This document shows, in pieces, positions 15,880 through 24,151 of a stretch of 36,698 bases of DNA. A program made the position numbers and the translations under genes. The stretch covers positions 1 to 36,698 of the forward strand of contig DAHVFH010000027.1 in the NCBI GenBank assembly GCA_027317105.1, written 5' to 3'. The DNA is from Cytophagales bacterium. GTDB taxonomy: Bacteria; Bacteroidota; Bacteroidia; Cytophagales; Cyclobacteriaceae. The notes below the pieces were generated by a model. The model saw nothing but the letters and a program-made list of their open reading frames with translations. It had not been told where the DNA came from and searched no databases. The stretch's first letter is position 1. Every line of letters begins with the position of its first letter.

Positions 15880-16413
15880 ATGTTGAATAATCCCTTATTT
15901 AAAATCCCCTTTCGCTACGGTCTGCTGGGTGGGCTAACAGGATCGATTGCCATTACGGTGCTTTATTTTATGGGCCGCCACCCTTTTTTGTTGCCCATTG
16001 TCCTTGATTTTCGGATTATCATTTTCTCCGTTTTTATCTTTTTTAGTTTACGAGAAGTACGTGATTACTTTCAAGAAGGGATATTGTATTTCTGGCAGGG
16101 AATGGTTGGCAGTTATGTAGTTATCATTGTATCGGGTATAATCGGGGCCTTATTTACATTAGCGCTTGCAACCTGGAATTCACAATTTGTGCCTTCCTAT
16201 ATTGAAAAACTTGAAAAACAAATGCAGGGGTACAAAGACGAGATTATTAAAAGCGTAGGTATTGAGGCATACAATCAGCAACTGGCCAAGTTGCCCCTCA
16301 CTTCGCCATTTGATATGGCCAGCGATTACTTTTTGAAAAGTTTGATTATCGGGCTATTTTTGGCAATAGTATTTTCAGTAATCGTAAGACGGACACCTAA
16401 AACCCCTGAATAA
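15880..16413 (+). CDS. DUF4199 family membrane protein, copy 1
   Basis: The 177-residue protein has four predicted helices: near 12-30, 38-56, 70-95 and 150-168. A periplasmic or cytoplasmic helical segment (about 100-140) contains LEKQMQGYKDEIIKSVG. The layout fits DUF4199, common in Bacteroidota, function unknown. The next gene is a paralogue starting one base after its stop. Confidence 0.78.
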   Translation: MLNNPLFKIPFRYGLLGGLTGSIAITVLYFMGRHPFLLPIVLDFRIIIFSVFIFFSLREVRDYFQEGILYFWQGMVGSYVVIIVSGIIGALFTLALATWNSQFVPSYIEKLEKQMQGYKDEIIKSVGIEAYNQQLAKLPLTSPFDMASDYFLKSLIIGLFLAIVFSVIVRRTPKTPE

Positions 16414-16414
16414 T

Positions 16415-16966
16415 ATGGAAGAGACTACTACACAAACCCTAACTGAGCACGCCATTCGTTGGGCGGTTATCATGGCAGGTATAAGTATTGCCTTAACCAT
16501 TGTTCTTTATATTGTTGATTACACTTTAATGGTTCAACTGAAATTCTTATTTATTTCATTGTTGATCTACATGGGTATCACGGTTTATGCTGGAATCGAT
16601 TATCGAAATTCGATAGGCGGTTTTATGCCCTACGGGAAAGCATTCCAACACGGTTTTTTTATTCTTGCTTTATCGGGATTAATTAGTACCCTTTTTGGCT
16701 TATTACTTTATCACGTTATTGACCCGGAGCTTCCTCAAAAATTGATTGATGCGTCTGTGGATAACGCCAGAGCCATGATGGAGAAATTTGGTATGCCAGA
16801 AGATAAGATGGACGAAGCCTTGGAAAAGGCGAGAGCAGACACAGCGGATCGGTTTACGCTTCTGGGCCAACTTAAAGGATATATATGGATAGCGGTATTC
16901 TCTGCAGTAATGGCATTGATCACTTCCATTTTTGTGAAGAAAAATCAGCCCGTGGAAATGATGTAA
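16415..16966 (+). CDS. DUF4199 family membrane protein, copy 2
   Basis: The 183-residue protein has four predicted helices (about 15-33, 40-58, 78-99 and 152-172). Between helices three and four is a charged helical loop, MMEKFGMPEDKMDEALEKA. The segment YRNSIGGFMPYGKAFQHGF (a G.....Y..AF..G) is the DUF4199 signature. It is encoded one base after the first copy and six bases before the glycosyltransferase gene. This order, DUF4199 then a polyprenyl-phosphate-type glycosyltransferase, recurs in Bacteroidota (from memory) and suggests a shared envelope role. Confidence 0.85.
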   Translation: MEETTTQTLTEHAIRWAVIMAGISIALTIVLYIVDYTLMVQLKFLFISLLIYMGITVYAGIDYRNSIGGFMPYGKAFQHGFFILALSGLISTLFGLLLYHVIDPELPQKLIDASVDNARAMMEKFGMPEDKMDEALEKARADTADRFTLLGQLKGYIWIAVFSAVMALITSIFVKKNQPVEMM

Positions 16967-16972
16967 CGATTG

Positions 16973-17926
16973 ATGGACATTTCGCTGATTATTCCTGCCA
17001 AGGACGAAGAACAATCTATTCCTGAACTGACCCAATGGATTAGCCGTGTGATGCAAACGCACGGCTTTTCTTATGAAGTAATTTATATTGATGACGGCAG
17101 CACCGATGACACCTGGGCAGAAATCAAGAAAGCCAGCGAATCAAATCCTTCTATTCAGGGACTGAAGTTCAATCGCAATTTTGGCAAATCGGCCGCACTA
17201 CAAACAGGCTTCAAGGTCGCGCAAGGCGATGTAGTAATTACCATGGATGCTGATCTTCAAGACAGCCCTGACGAAATACCCGAACTCTACAAACTGATCA
17301 AAGAGCAGAAATTTCATTTAATAAGCGGCTGGAAAAAGAAGCGCCATGATCCGATCTCAAAAACGCTTCCGTCTAAGTTTTTTAATTACATCACTCGAAA
17401 AATGTCTGGGATTAATCTTCACGACTTCAACTGTGGACTGAAGGCCTATGATGCACGGGTGGTGAAAAGCATTTCGGTGTATGGCGATATGCATCGGTTT
17501 ATGCCCGTACTGTCAAAGTGGGCGGGGTTTACCAAAATCGGTGAAAAGGTAGTAGAACATCGCGAGCGGAAATACGGCCATAGCAAATTCGGGTGGCAGC
17601 GTTTGATCAGCGGGTTTTTAGATTTGCTTACGCTGATGTTTGTGGGAAAATTCTCAAAACGACCTATGCATTTTTTTGGCACCATGGGCATTTTATCTTT
17701 TCTTTTTGGCTTCTTTTTAACGGTTATGATCCTTTGGGAAAAATTGGATTCAGTTTTCATCTCAAAAATTCCACTAAAGCGGGAAATTGCCGAGCAGCCT
17801 ATTTTCTATTTGGCGTTGGTTGCTTTAATTATTGGCGTGCAGCTTTTCCTCACCGGCTTTTTGGCCGAACTTCTAGCGCGACAGTCCGTATCTAAGAAAG
17901 ATTATTTAGTGATTGAAAAAGTCTGA
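16973..17926 (+). CDS. Family 2 glycosyltransferase, polyprenyl-phosphate type
   Basis: This 317-residue GT2 enzyme of the DPM1/GtrB-like group transfers a sugar from a nucleotide donor, probably to a polyprenyl phosphate at the inner membrane. Its features are DISLIIPAKDEEQSI (2-16), the nucleotide site IDDGSTDDT (39-47), FNRNFGKSAALQTGF, the metal-binding DAD (92-94) in TMDADLQDSPDE, and INLHDFNCGLKAY. Two C-terminal helices (about 230-253 and 277-300) anchor it. The ATG at 16973 is preferred to the adjacent TTG at 16970. The sugar is not known. Confidence 0.9.
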   Translation: MDISLIIPAKDEEQSIPELTQWISRVMQTHGFSYEVIYIDDGSTDDTWAEIKKASESNPSIQGLKFNRNFGKSAALQTGFKVAQGDVVITMDADLQDSPDEIPELYKLIKEQKFHLISGWKKKRHDPISKTLPSKFFNYITRKMSGINLHDFNCGLKAYDARVVKSISVYGDMHRFMPVLSKWAGFTKIGEKVVEHRERKYGHSKFGWQRLISGFLDLLTLMFVGKFSKRPMHFFGTMGILSFLFGFFLTVMILWEKLDSVFISKIPLKREIAEQPIFYLALVALIIGVQLFLTGFLAELLARQSVSKKDYLVIEKV

Positions 17927-18226
17927 AATTTATATTCAAGATTCCAAGTTCAAAATTGTTGAGATCTTTTAAACTATGATTTTGAATCATGGATTTGAAA
18001 TTTTGAATCCCATTTTGGAACCAAAAAACCTTTACATTTGTCTCTCTTCTGTATCCAAAGCCTTAGCGTAGGTGGATTTTGAAATATGTTCTTTGATTTG
18101 AATTTATTGTGGCAGGCCGCACTTCGCTAGCGTCCTTCTTAAATTCAACATTCAATATTTAAAAATTCCAAATTGATGGGACTTAAATTTTGAATCTTGA
18201 ATTTGAAACTTTGAATAAAAAAAACT
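17927..18226. other. Intergenic region with degenerate TTTTGAAT repeats
   Basis: These 300 bases lie between the glycosyltransferase gene and ssrA. TTTTGAAT occurs at 17980-17987, 18001-18008 and 18188-18195, amid many ATTTGAA variants. The sequence near 17930-17957 is an imperfect inverted copy of that near 18185-18210. A box TACATTTG (18033-18040) matches TAnnTTTG but has no well-spaced -33 element; it may serve ssrA through a long precursor. No coding sequence was recognised. Confidence 0.5.
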
Positions 18227-18617
18227 GGGGCTGACCGGTTTTGACAGGATGTTCGGGGGTGTATGCCAGCATGCAGGCTCATGGGATGAGAGCCTTGAAA
18301 GATAGTCCTACAATCTACGTGGCGAGAATACTTACGCCATGGCTGCTTAATCTGACCCAAGGTTAGACAAGCTTATCCACTGATAAGATCGGAGGAAGCC
18401 ATCATCGCCCGGTGCTCGGTTGAGCGGTGCCGGACAAGCGGTGTCGACAGCAACAACTGGGCCTCGCTGTGTTGCGCAGCGATGTCGAGACAACAGCAAC
18501 TACGGAAAAGTTTAGGCTGCTCATAGCCTTGCCACTCCCGACAATAAAAATGAGCTAAGCATGTAGAACGTACACGTTCGTCTTCTCTGGACCAGGGTTC
18601 GATTCCCTGCAGCTCCA
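18227..18617 (+). ncRNA. ssrA: Transfer-messenger RNA
   Basis: tmRNA rescues stalled ribosomes together with SmpB. The 5' end GGGGCTGACC (18227) pairs over seven bases with CAGCTCC (18610-18616), and the T-arm segment GGTTCGATTCC precedes the acceptor strand. The tag frame runs GGC GAG AAT ACT TAC GCC ATG GCT GCT TAA (18321-18350), giving GENTYAMAA after the alanine carried by the tRNA part. CCA is not encoded (ACAC follows CAGCTCC), so it must be added. Met replaces the more usual Leu in the YALAA ending. The terminator at 18632-18669 follows. Confidence 0.95.
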
Positions 18618-18631
18618 CACTCTTACAAATA

Positions 18632-18669
18632 CAAAAGCCGTGAATTCGTAAGGATTCTGGCTTTTTGTG
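18632..18669 (+). terminator. Terminator of ssrA
   Basis: CAAAAGCC (18632-18639) pairs with GGCTTTTTG (18659-18667), with an inner stem GAAT/ATTC, and a T-rich run follows. It lies 15 bases past the tmRNA 3' end. Confidence 0.75.
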
Positions 18670-19141
18670 TTTAAAGACCCACCAAAGCATTCAATTTTTT
18701 TTGAGATTTGTAAGGGGGAAATTATGTCACCAAATACCACCGACAGCACCTGAATGTCAAGCAGTTCATCAAATGAACTTCCGTGATTCCGGTGCTAGGA
18801 AAAATCAATTTTCAACCCTAATTGACAAGAACGAACAACATGCAAAAACAGGTTCAAATCTTGACCAGGTCAATCCTCAAGAGAAAAGTCTGCCAGCAGG
18901 CCTATCCGCCAAAACGAAAGTGAAAGCGGAGGCTTTGGTAAAGGCTGGAATGTTCCACACCAGGCTTACTTCCTTCTTCAGTCGGCAAGCGTGCAGTCCA
19001 CTGGCTGCTATTGTTGTGCCCACCTGCGCTGTCATGATTTTTTCCATTAACCTTAAAGCTGGCTGGGACAATGAATATCGCGAACTTGCACTTCATACTA
19101 CTTATTTAGATGCGTCAGCCCTGAGCCCGATATTTTCATTC
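18670..19141. other. Unexplained region between ssrA and the thiamine operon
   Basis: These 470 bases carry no recognised gene. The stretch at about 18880-19070 is richer in G and C than its surroundings and is open in one plus frame (18773-19159 from an internal ATG) and two minus frames (18877-19071 and 18902-19096). None of the translations shows a known domain, signal peptide or promoter. The plus frame would end in the thiamine promoter. It may be a dispersed repeat or the remnant of a mobile element inserted next to ssrA, but no attachment repeat was found. Confidence 0.4.
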
Positions 19142-19169
19142 TTGATATTTCAAAAATAGCCTATATTTG
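19142..19169 (+). promoter_or_regulatory. Promoter of the thiamine operon
   Basis: TTG (19142-19144), 17 bases, then TATATTTG (19162-19169) matches the Bacteroidota consensus. The predicted start, about 19175, coincides with the first base of the TPP aptamer. Confidence 0.65.
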
Positions 19170-19174
19170 TAAAC

Positions 19175-19251
19175 AACTTTAGGGGTGCCTCTATTTGGCT
19201 GAGATTATACCCTCAAACCTGATGCAGGTAATGCTGCCGGAGGAAATAGTT
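19175..19251 (+). promoter_or_regulatory. TPP riboswitch (THI element)
   Basis: The conserved THI-box cores are present: AGGGGTGCC (19181-19189), GGCTGAGAT (19197-19205), ACCCTC (19209-19214), AACCTGATGCAGGTAATGCTG (read as two parts, 19216-19236) and GGAGGAAA (19239-19246). AACT (19175-19178) and AGTT (19248-19251) can form P1. A small stem CGCC/GGCG (19252-19255/19262-19265) follows, then the thiS start 46 bases beyond the aptamer. No terminator with a T tract is seen, so control is probably translational. Thiamine pyrophosphate should repress the whole operon downstream. Confidence 0.95.
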
Positions 19252-19296
19252 CGCCCTTTCTGGCGCATTCCTGAAGTTTCAAAAATCAACACAGGA

Positions 19297-19500
19297 ATGG
19301 AAATTAAACTTAATAACCAGGCTACTATTTTTCCTGATCAGTGCTCTGTTCAACAATTGCTCGATCTGGTTATGCCTGAAAAACAAAAAGGCATCGCCAT
19401 TGCCGTGAATAGTATGGTCATCCCGAAAATCAATTGGCAAAATCATTTCATCAAACCAAATGATGCTGTCCTGATCATCAAAGCAGCACAAGGCGGCTGA
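19297..19500 (+). CDS. thiS: Sulfur carrier protein ThiS
   Basis: This 67-residue ubiquitin-like protein ends in the essential Gly-Gly (IIKAAQGG), which is adenylated and converted to a thiocarboxylate that gives sulfur to ThiG. The fold begins MEIKLNNQATIF; the middle has the family's AIAVNSMVIPKINW. The ATG at 19297 is chosen because it follows the riboswitch and gives the family's length; the frame extends upstream through the aptamer, which is not coding. The adenylating enzyme ThiF is not encoded in this operon. Confidence 0.93.
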   Translation: MEIKLNNQATIFPDQCSVQQLLDLVMPEKQKGIAIAVNSMVIPKINWQNHFIKPNDAVLIIKAAQGG

Positions 19501-19539
19501 CAAGCTTCCTCAACCACTAACCTTCTTAAAATTATTTCG

Positions 19540-21420
19540 ATGAGCGCAAAAGATAAAACTCCAGCAACAGAAACTATCTTAACAGGACCCCTCTCGGGAT
19601 CAAAGAAAGTGTATGTGCCCGGTAAGCTGAATAACATCAAAGTGGCGATGCGAGAGATATCACTCTCTCCTTCCAAACTGGCTAATGGGAAGACAGAGGA
19701 AAATTTTCCGGTTACGGTGTACGACACAAGCGGCCCTTATACTGACCCAAACATTACGGTTGATTTAAAAAAAGGATTGCCGCGCCTACGCGAAGAATGG
19801 ATTTCGAAACGGGGAGATGTGGAACAACTACCTGATTTCACCTCTGACTATTGTCGCCAGCGGTTGGTGGATAAAAGTCTTGATGGACTGCGCTTTGAAC
19901 ATTTGAAAAAACCCTGGAAGGCGAAGCCTGGGAAAAATGTATCACAGATGCATTATGCGAAGCGAGGCATCGTCACTCCTGAAATGGAATACATCGCCAT
20001 TCGCGAAAATCAAAAAACCGATTACCTCAAAGAACAGCTTAATAGTCAACACGCGTTATTAACACAACAACATGCTGGCCATAGTTATGGTGCCAATACA
20101 CCTAAAGGATTGATCACTCCGGAGTTTGTTCGCGATGAAGTAGCGGTTGGCCGCGCCATCATTCCCGCCAACATCAATCACCCGGAGAGCGAGCCGATGA
20201 TTATCGGTAGAAATTTTTTGGTCAAAATCAATACCAACATTGGTAACTCTGCCGTGTCCTCAAGTATTGAAGAAGAAGTAGGGAAAGCGGTATGGAGTTG
20301 CGGATGGGGCGGAGATACATTGATGGATCTTTCAACAGGCAAAAACATTCACGAAACACGTGAATGGATTATTCGCAACTGTCCCGTGCCGGTAGGCACG
20401 GTTCCGATTTATCAGGCGCTTGAAAAAGTGAACGGTAAGGCGGAGAACCTGACTTGGGAAATTTTTCGTGACACGCTGATTGAACAAGCGGAGCAGGGTG
20501 TTGACTATTTCACCATCCACGCTGGCGTCTTACTGCGCTACATTCCGTTAACCGCAAAACGTATTACCGGAATCGTGTCGCGCGGTGGCAGCATTATGGC
20601 GAAGTGGTGCCTGGCGCATCACAAAGAAAGTTTTTTATACACACACTTCGAAGAGATCTGTGAGATCATGAAAGCTTACGATGTTTCCTTTTCGTTAGGC
20701 GATGGATTGCGTCCCGGCTGTATTGCCGATGCCAATGATGCTGCACAATTTGCCGAGTTGGAAACGCTTGGTGAGTTAACAAAAGTTGCGTGGAAGCACG
20801 ATGTGCAAACGATGATAGAGGGGCCGGGCCACGTACCTATGCACATGATAAAAGAGAACATGGAAAAACAATTGGAGGAATGTCATGAGGCCCCGTTTTA
20901 TACACTTGGCCCGCTCACTACCGACATTGCTCCCGGATATGATCACATTACTTCTGCGATAGGTGCTGCCATGATTGGTTGGTTTGGCACTGCCATGTTG
21001 TGTTATGTTACACCAAAAGAACATTTAGGGTTGCCAAATAAAAAAGATGTTAAAGACGGAGTGATCGCCTACAAAATTGCAGCTCATGCTGCCGATCTCG
21101 CAAAAGGACATCCGGGTGCTCAGTACCGAGACAATGCCTTGAGCAAAGCACGCTTTGAGTTTCGCTGGGAAGACCAGTTTAATCTTTCTCTTGATCCGGT
21201 AACAGCGCGCGAATTTCACGATGAGACGCTGCCAGCCGAGGGCGCTAAGATTGCTCACTTCTGCTCTATGTGTGGACCGCATTTCTGCTCTATGAAAATC
21301 ACGCAAGAGGTTCGCGACTTTGCCGAAAAGCAAGGTGTGGAAGAAGAGAATGTCCTGAAAAAAGGGATGGAACAAAAATCGAAAGAGTTCATCGAAAAAG
21401 GCAGCGAAGTTTATTTGTAA
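19540..21420 (+). CDS. thiC: Phosphomethylpyrimidine synthase ThiC
   Basis: This 626-residue radical-SAM enzyme rearranges aminoimidazole ribotide to hydroxymethylpyrimidine phosphate. The non-canonical Fe-S motif CxxCx4C is near the C-terminus (Cys575, Cys578, Cys583 in FCSMCGPHFCSM). Conserved segments include MHYAKRGIVTPEMEYIA, NIGNSAVSSSIEEEV, TIHAGVLLRYIPLT, SRGGSIMAKWCLAHH and EGPGHVPMHMI. The length equals that of typical bacterial ThiC with its N-terminal domain. It follows thiS after 39 bases and ends one base before the next gene. Confidence 0.97.
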   Translation: MSAKDKTPATETILTGPLSGSKKVYVPGKLNNIKVAMREISLSPSKLANGKTEENFPVTVYDTSGPYTDPNITVDLKKGLPRLREEWISKRGDVEQLPDFTSDYCRQRLVDKSLDGLRFEHLKKPWKAKPGKNVSQMHYAKRGIVTPEMEYIAIRENQKTDYLKEQLNSQHALLTQQHAGHSYGANTPKGLITPEFVRDEVAVGRAIIPANINHPESEPMIIGRNFLVKINTNIGNSAVSSSIEEEVGKAVWSCGWGGDTLMDLSTGKNIHETREWIIRNCPVPVGTVPIYQALEKVNGKAENLTWEIFRDTLIEQAEQGVDYFTIHAGVLLRYIPLTAKRITGIVSRGGSIMAKWCLAHHKESFLYTHFEEICEIMKAYDVSFSLGDGLRPGCIADANDAAQFAELETLGELTKVAWKHDVQTMIEGPGHVPMHMIKENMEKQLEECHEAPFYTLGPLTTDIAPGYDHITSAIGAAMIGWFGTAMLCYVTPKEHLGLPNKKDVKDGVIAYKIAAHAADLAKGHPGAQYRDNALSKARFEFRWEDQFNLSLDPVTAREFHDETLPAEGAKIAHFCSMCGPHFCSMKITQEVRDFAEKQGVEEENVLKKGMEQKSKEFIEKGSEVYL

Positions 21421-21421
21421 G

Positions 21422-22030
21422 ATGGTAGCGGTGATCACAAATCCTGTATCGATACCAAATGAACACCTTCTCATCAACCAATTGTTCGATGAGGGCCTAG
21501 AGGTATTGCATTTGCGGAAACCTGATCAGGTAGTAAACGAAATCGAAGACTTACTTAAACAAATTGCCCCTAAATATTATTCGAAGATCGCGTTACACCA
21601 GCACCATTATTTGATTGAGAGGTACAGTCTTAAGCGCATACATTATGTGGAAGATAGGAGGAGTAAAACCGATGAAACTGCATTTAAAGAACAAAGGGAC
21701 GAAGGCATAACATTGTCTACTTCTATTCATCAAATAAATGAGTATTACGATTTATCCGATTGTTTTGATTACTGTTTTTTCGGGCCGGTTTTTAATAGCA
21801 TTTCAAAACAAGGCTACCCTTCAGTCATTTCGAATGATTTTAAACTGACGATGAATAGAAACGTAAAAATTATTGCCCTTGGTGGAATAGATGTAAACAA
21901 AATCGAGGAGGTAAGAAATCTTGGTTTTTCCGGAATAGCCTTGCTGGGAGCCTTGTGGCATGCAAAGAACCCGGTGGAGCAATTTAAACGGATCCAACAG
22001 CAATGGAAGAAGGCAGAAAATATGTGTTGA
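21422..22030 (+). CDS. ThiE/TenI-like TIM-barrel protein
   Basis: The 202-residue protein has the thiamine-phosphate-synthase/TenI fold: VLHLRKPDQ (28-36), FDYCFFGPVFNSISKQGYPS, and the phosphate loop KIIALGGID. It lacks the NDD and HLGxxD metal/diphosphate motifs that the second ThiE (22748) keeps; the equivalent stretch reads KIALHQHHYLIERYSLKRIHYVED. TenI's catalytic His (GHVFET in Bacillus) is a Pro here (GPVFNS). It may therefore be a tautomerase-like or accessory enzyme rather than a true ThiE. Genes of this type in thi operons are usual in Bacteroidota. It overlaps thiD by 28 bases. Confidence 0.75.
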   Translation: MVAVITNPVSIPNEHLLINQLFDEGLEVLHLRKPDQVVNEIEDLLKQIAPKYYSKIALHQHHYLIERYSLKRIHYVEDRRSKTDETAFKEQRDEGITLSTSIHQINEYYDLSDCFDYCFFGPVFNSISKQGYPSVISNDFKLTMNRNVKIIALGGIDVNKIEEVRNLGFSGIALLGALWHAKNPVEQFKRIQQQWKKAENMC

Positions 22031-22755
22031 GCATAGCCGGATTTGACCCCAGCGGAGGAGCCGGTATTCTTGCCGACATAAAAACTCTTGAGGGCAATGG
22101 AGTTTACGGAATGGCCGCTGTGACTTCCTTGACGTATCAAAACGATGCCGAGTTTGATGGCGTGAAATGGATGGATACAGAAGAGATCGTAAAACAAATC
22201 TTGATACTGAAAAGAAGATTTGAATTTTCAGTAGTGAAGATCGGATTGGTTCAAAATTTAGAAACACTCGAAACGATACTATCAAATTGTCAGTTGGCTG
22301 ATGGTAAATGTTTGCTCATATGGGACCCCATTATACAAGCAAGCGCAGGGTTTGAGTTTCATAAAAACTTTAATCACGAAAAGTTATTCTCGCTGCTCAA
22401 AACTATATTCCTGATCACGCCCAACACAGAGGAAATGAAATTTCTGAGAGGGATTGATGATCCCGTAAAAGGAGCAACCGCGTTGTCAAAATATTGCAAC
22501 GTGTTATTGAAAGGTGGGCACAATCCGCAAGAGCCAGGAGTAGATTATTTATTTATGAAGGATAAAATTGAAAAGATCGAAGTCATTAACAAGACTGTGT
22601 TTCCCAAGCACGGCTCCGGCTGCGTTCTATCTTCGGCTATTGCTGCTAACCTGGCATTGGGCAATGATATCATTAAGTCATCTCGTAATGCGAAAAAGTA
22701 TGTTGAACAGTTTTTATCCAGCCATCCCTCGTTATTAGGAATTCATTATGTATAG
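22003..22755 (+). CDS. thiD: Hydroxymethylpyrimidine (phosphate) kinase
   Basis: This ribokinase-fold enzyme of 250 residues phosphorylates HMP and HMP-P for coupling to the thiazole. The N-terminal signature is VLSIAGFDPSGGAGILADIKT, read in parts (8-28). The substrate/phosphate segment ITPNTEEMKFL (138-148) and the anion-hole/catalytic motif KHGSGC (202-207) are present. The domain is short compared with enteric ThiD but complete. The ATG at 22003 overlaps the upstream gene by 28 bases; a GTG at 22024 is an alternative that would nearly abolish the overlap. It overlaps thiE by 8 bases. Confidence 0.92.
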   Translation: MEEGRKYVLSIAGFDPSGGAGILADIKTLEGNGVYGMAAVTSLTYQNDAEFDGVKWMDTEEIVKQILILKRRFEFSVVKIGLVQNLETLETILSNCQLADGKCLLIWDPIIQASAGFEFHKNFNHEKLFSLLKTIFLITPNTEEMKFLRGIDDPVKGATALSKYCNVLLKGGHNPQEPGVDYLFMKDKIEKIEVINKTVFPKHGSGCVLSSAIAANLALGNDIIKSSRNAKKYVEQFLSSHPSLLGIHYV

Positions 22756-23392
22756 CAGACTTCAATATGTATCTCAAGGTTCTACTCTGAATGAACAACA
22801 GGAAAATATTAAGCGCGCACTTGATGCTGGCTGCGAATGGATTCAGTTGCGTTTCAAATATAGCGAACGTCAAGAGCTTATTAAATTAGGAGAAGGCACC
22901 AAAATAATATGCGCTTCTTACGCGGCAACGCTTATCGTTAACGATGATGTAGAAGTCGCTAAACAAATTGATTCCGATGGTCTTCATCTCGGCTTACAGG
23001 ACATGCCTGTCGCACTAGCCAGGGACATCTTAGGGCGAAATAAAATAATTGGAGGCACGGCCAATACGTTAGGCGATGTGATGACGCGCATACAAGAGGG
23101 ATGCGATTACATTGGGTTGGGCCCATTTCGGTTCACGTCAACCAAAGAAAAACTTAGTCCGGTTTTGGGTATAGAAGGTTATCAACAAATCGCCTATGAA
23201 CTGTCAAAACAAAAACAAAAAGTGATTCCTGTTTATGCCATTGGAGGAATAGTACCCGATGATGTAGCAGCCCTTGTGAGTGTCGGAATTTATGGCGTAG
23301 CTGTTTCCGGGGCAATCACCAATCACTCGAACAAAAAAGAACAGATACACCGATTTAATTCATTGCTGTATGAAAAAATTAATCATCGCTGA
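22748..23392 (+). CDS. thiE: Thiamine-phosphate synthase
   Basis: This 214-residue TIM barrel joins HMP pyrophosphate to thiazole phosphate. The active-site motifs are intact: WIQLRFKY (31-38), LIVNDDVEVAKQ (the metal-binding NDD), GLHLGLQDM, the phosphate segment GLGPFRFTSTKEKLSPVLG, and VYAIGGI. By contrast the ThiE-like gene at 21422 lacks NDD and HLGxxD, so this copy is the likely true enzyme. It overlaps thiD by 8 bases and thiG by 23 bases. Confidence 0.93.
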   Translation: MYSRLQYVSQGSTLNEQQENIKRALDAGCEWIQLRFKYSERQELIKLGEGTKIICASYAATLIVNDDVEVAKQIDSDGLHLGLQDMPVALARDILGRNKIIGGTANTLGDVMTRIQEGCDYIGLGPFRFTSTKEKLSPVLGIEGYQQIAYELSKQKQKVIPVYAIGGIVPDDVAALVSVGIYGVAVSGAITNHSNKKEQIHRFNSLLYEKINHR

Positions 23393-24137
23393 GAAGGAAT
23401 TTCAGTCTCGCTTGTTTTTGGGAACCGGAAAATTCGGTTCAGCAAAACAAATGAAAGAAGCCGTTTTGGCATCGGGCTCCGAACTGGTAACGGTAGCCTT
23501 AAAACGAGTTGATTTTGAAACTGACACCGATCTTTTTTTGTCGCACCTGCAACAAGATCATATAAATTTATTGCCAAATACTTCAGGCGCGCGCAATGCG
23601 AAAGAAGCAGTGTTTGCCGCACAATTGTCGCGCGAAGCACTGGAGACAAACTGGTTGAAACTGGAGATTCATCCTGATCCAAAATATTTAATGCCAGATC
23701 CCATTGAAACATTAAAGGCTACGGAAGAGCTTGCCAAACTTGGCTTTGTGGTGTTGCCCTATATACATGCCGACCCTGTTTTGTGCAAGCGATTGGAGGA
23801 GGCCGGCACTGCAGCGGTGATGCCACTTGGCTCCCCCATAGGCAGCAATAAAGGACTAAAGACTTTATATTTTTTAGAAATCATTGTCGAACAAAGCCAT
23901 GTGCCTGTGATCATCGATGCAGGAATTGGTGCGCCCTCTGAGGCTGCAAGGGCTATGGAAATCGGTGCCGATGCCGTGCTGGTCAATACGGCCATCGCTG
24001 TTGCGGGCGATCCTGTTGCTATGGCTCGTGCATTTAAAATGGCTGTGGAAGCAGGAAGAATAGCCTATGAATCCCGATTAGCAACGCACGTAAAAATTGC
24101 CGCAGCTAGTAGTCCGCTTACCGCATTTTTGGAATAA
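23370..24137 (+). CDS. thiG: Thiazole synthase
   Basis: The 255-residue (beta/alpha)8 barrel forms the thiazole phosphate from deoxyxylulose-5-phosphate, dehydroglycine and ThiS thiocarboxylate. The Schiff-base lysine is Lys97 in NWLKLEIHPDPKYLMPD. Other motifs are FLGTGKFGSAKQM, LPNTSGARNAKEAV, VMPLGSPIGSNKGL, and the phosphate loops IIDAGIGAPSEAARAMEIG and VLVNTAIAVAGDPVAMARAF. The length is standard. It overlaps thiE by 23 bases and precedes thiH by 14 bases. Confidence 0.97.
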   Translation: MKKLIIAEKEFQSRLFLGTGKFGSAKQMKEAVLASGSELVTVALKRVDFETDTDLFLSHLQQDHINLLPNTSGARNAKEAVFAAQLSREALETNWLKLEIHPDPKYLMPDPIETLKATEELAKLGFVVLPYIHADPVLCKRLEEAGTAAVMPLGSPIGSNKGLKTLYFLEIIVEQSHVPVIIDAGIGAPSEAARAMEIGADAVLVNTAIAVAGDPVAMARAFKMAVEAGRIAYESRLATHVKIAAASSPLTAFLE

Positions 24138-24151
24138 ATCCAAGATAAAGA

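Noticed and set aside
18373..18749. Minus-strand frames across the tmRNA
   Set aside because: They are complements of a structured RNA gene.
18601..19141. Integrated element at ssrA
   Set aside because: No duplicate of the tmRNA 3' end, integrase or transposase is seen downstream.
18665..19159. Plus-strand frame of 164 codons downstream of ssrA
   Set aside because: Its start lies in the ssrA terminator, it has no promoter, and the translation has no domain. Kept only as an unexplained region.
19195..19296. Upstream extension of the thiS frame
   Set aside because: It would translate the TPP aptamer itself; the ATG at 19297 gives the normal ThiS length.
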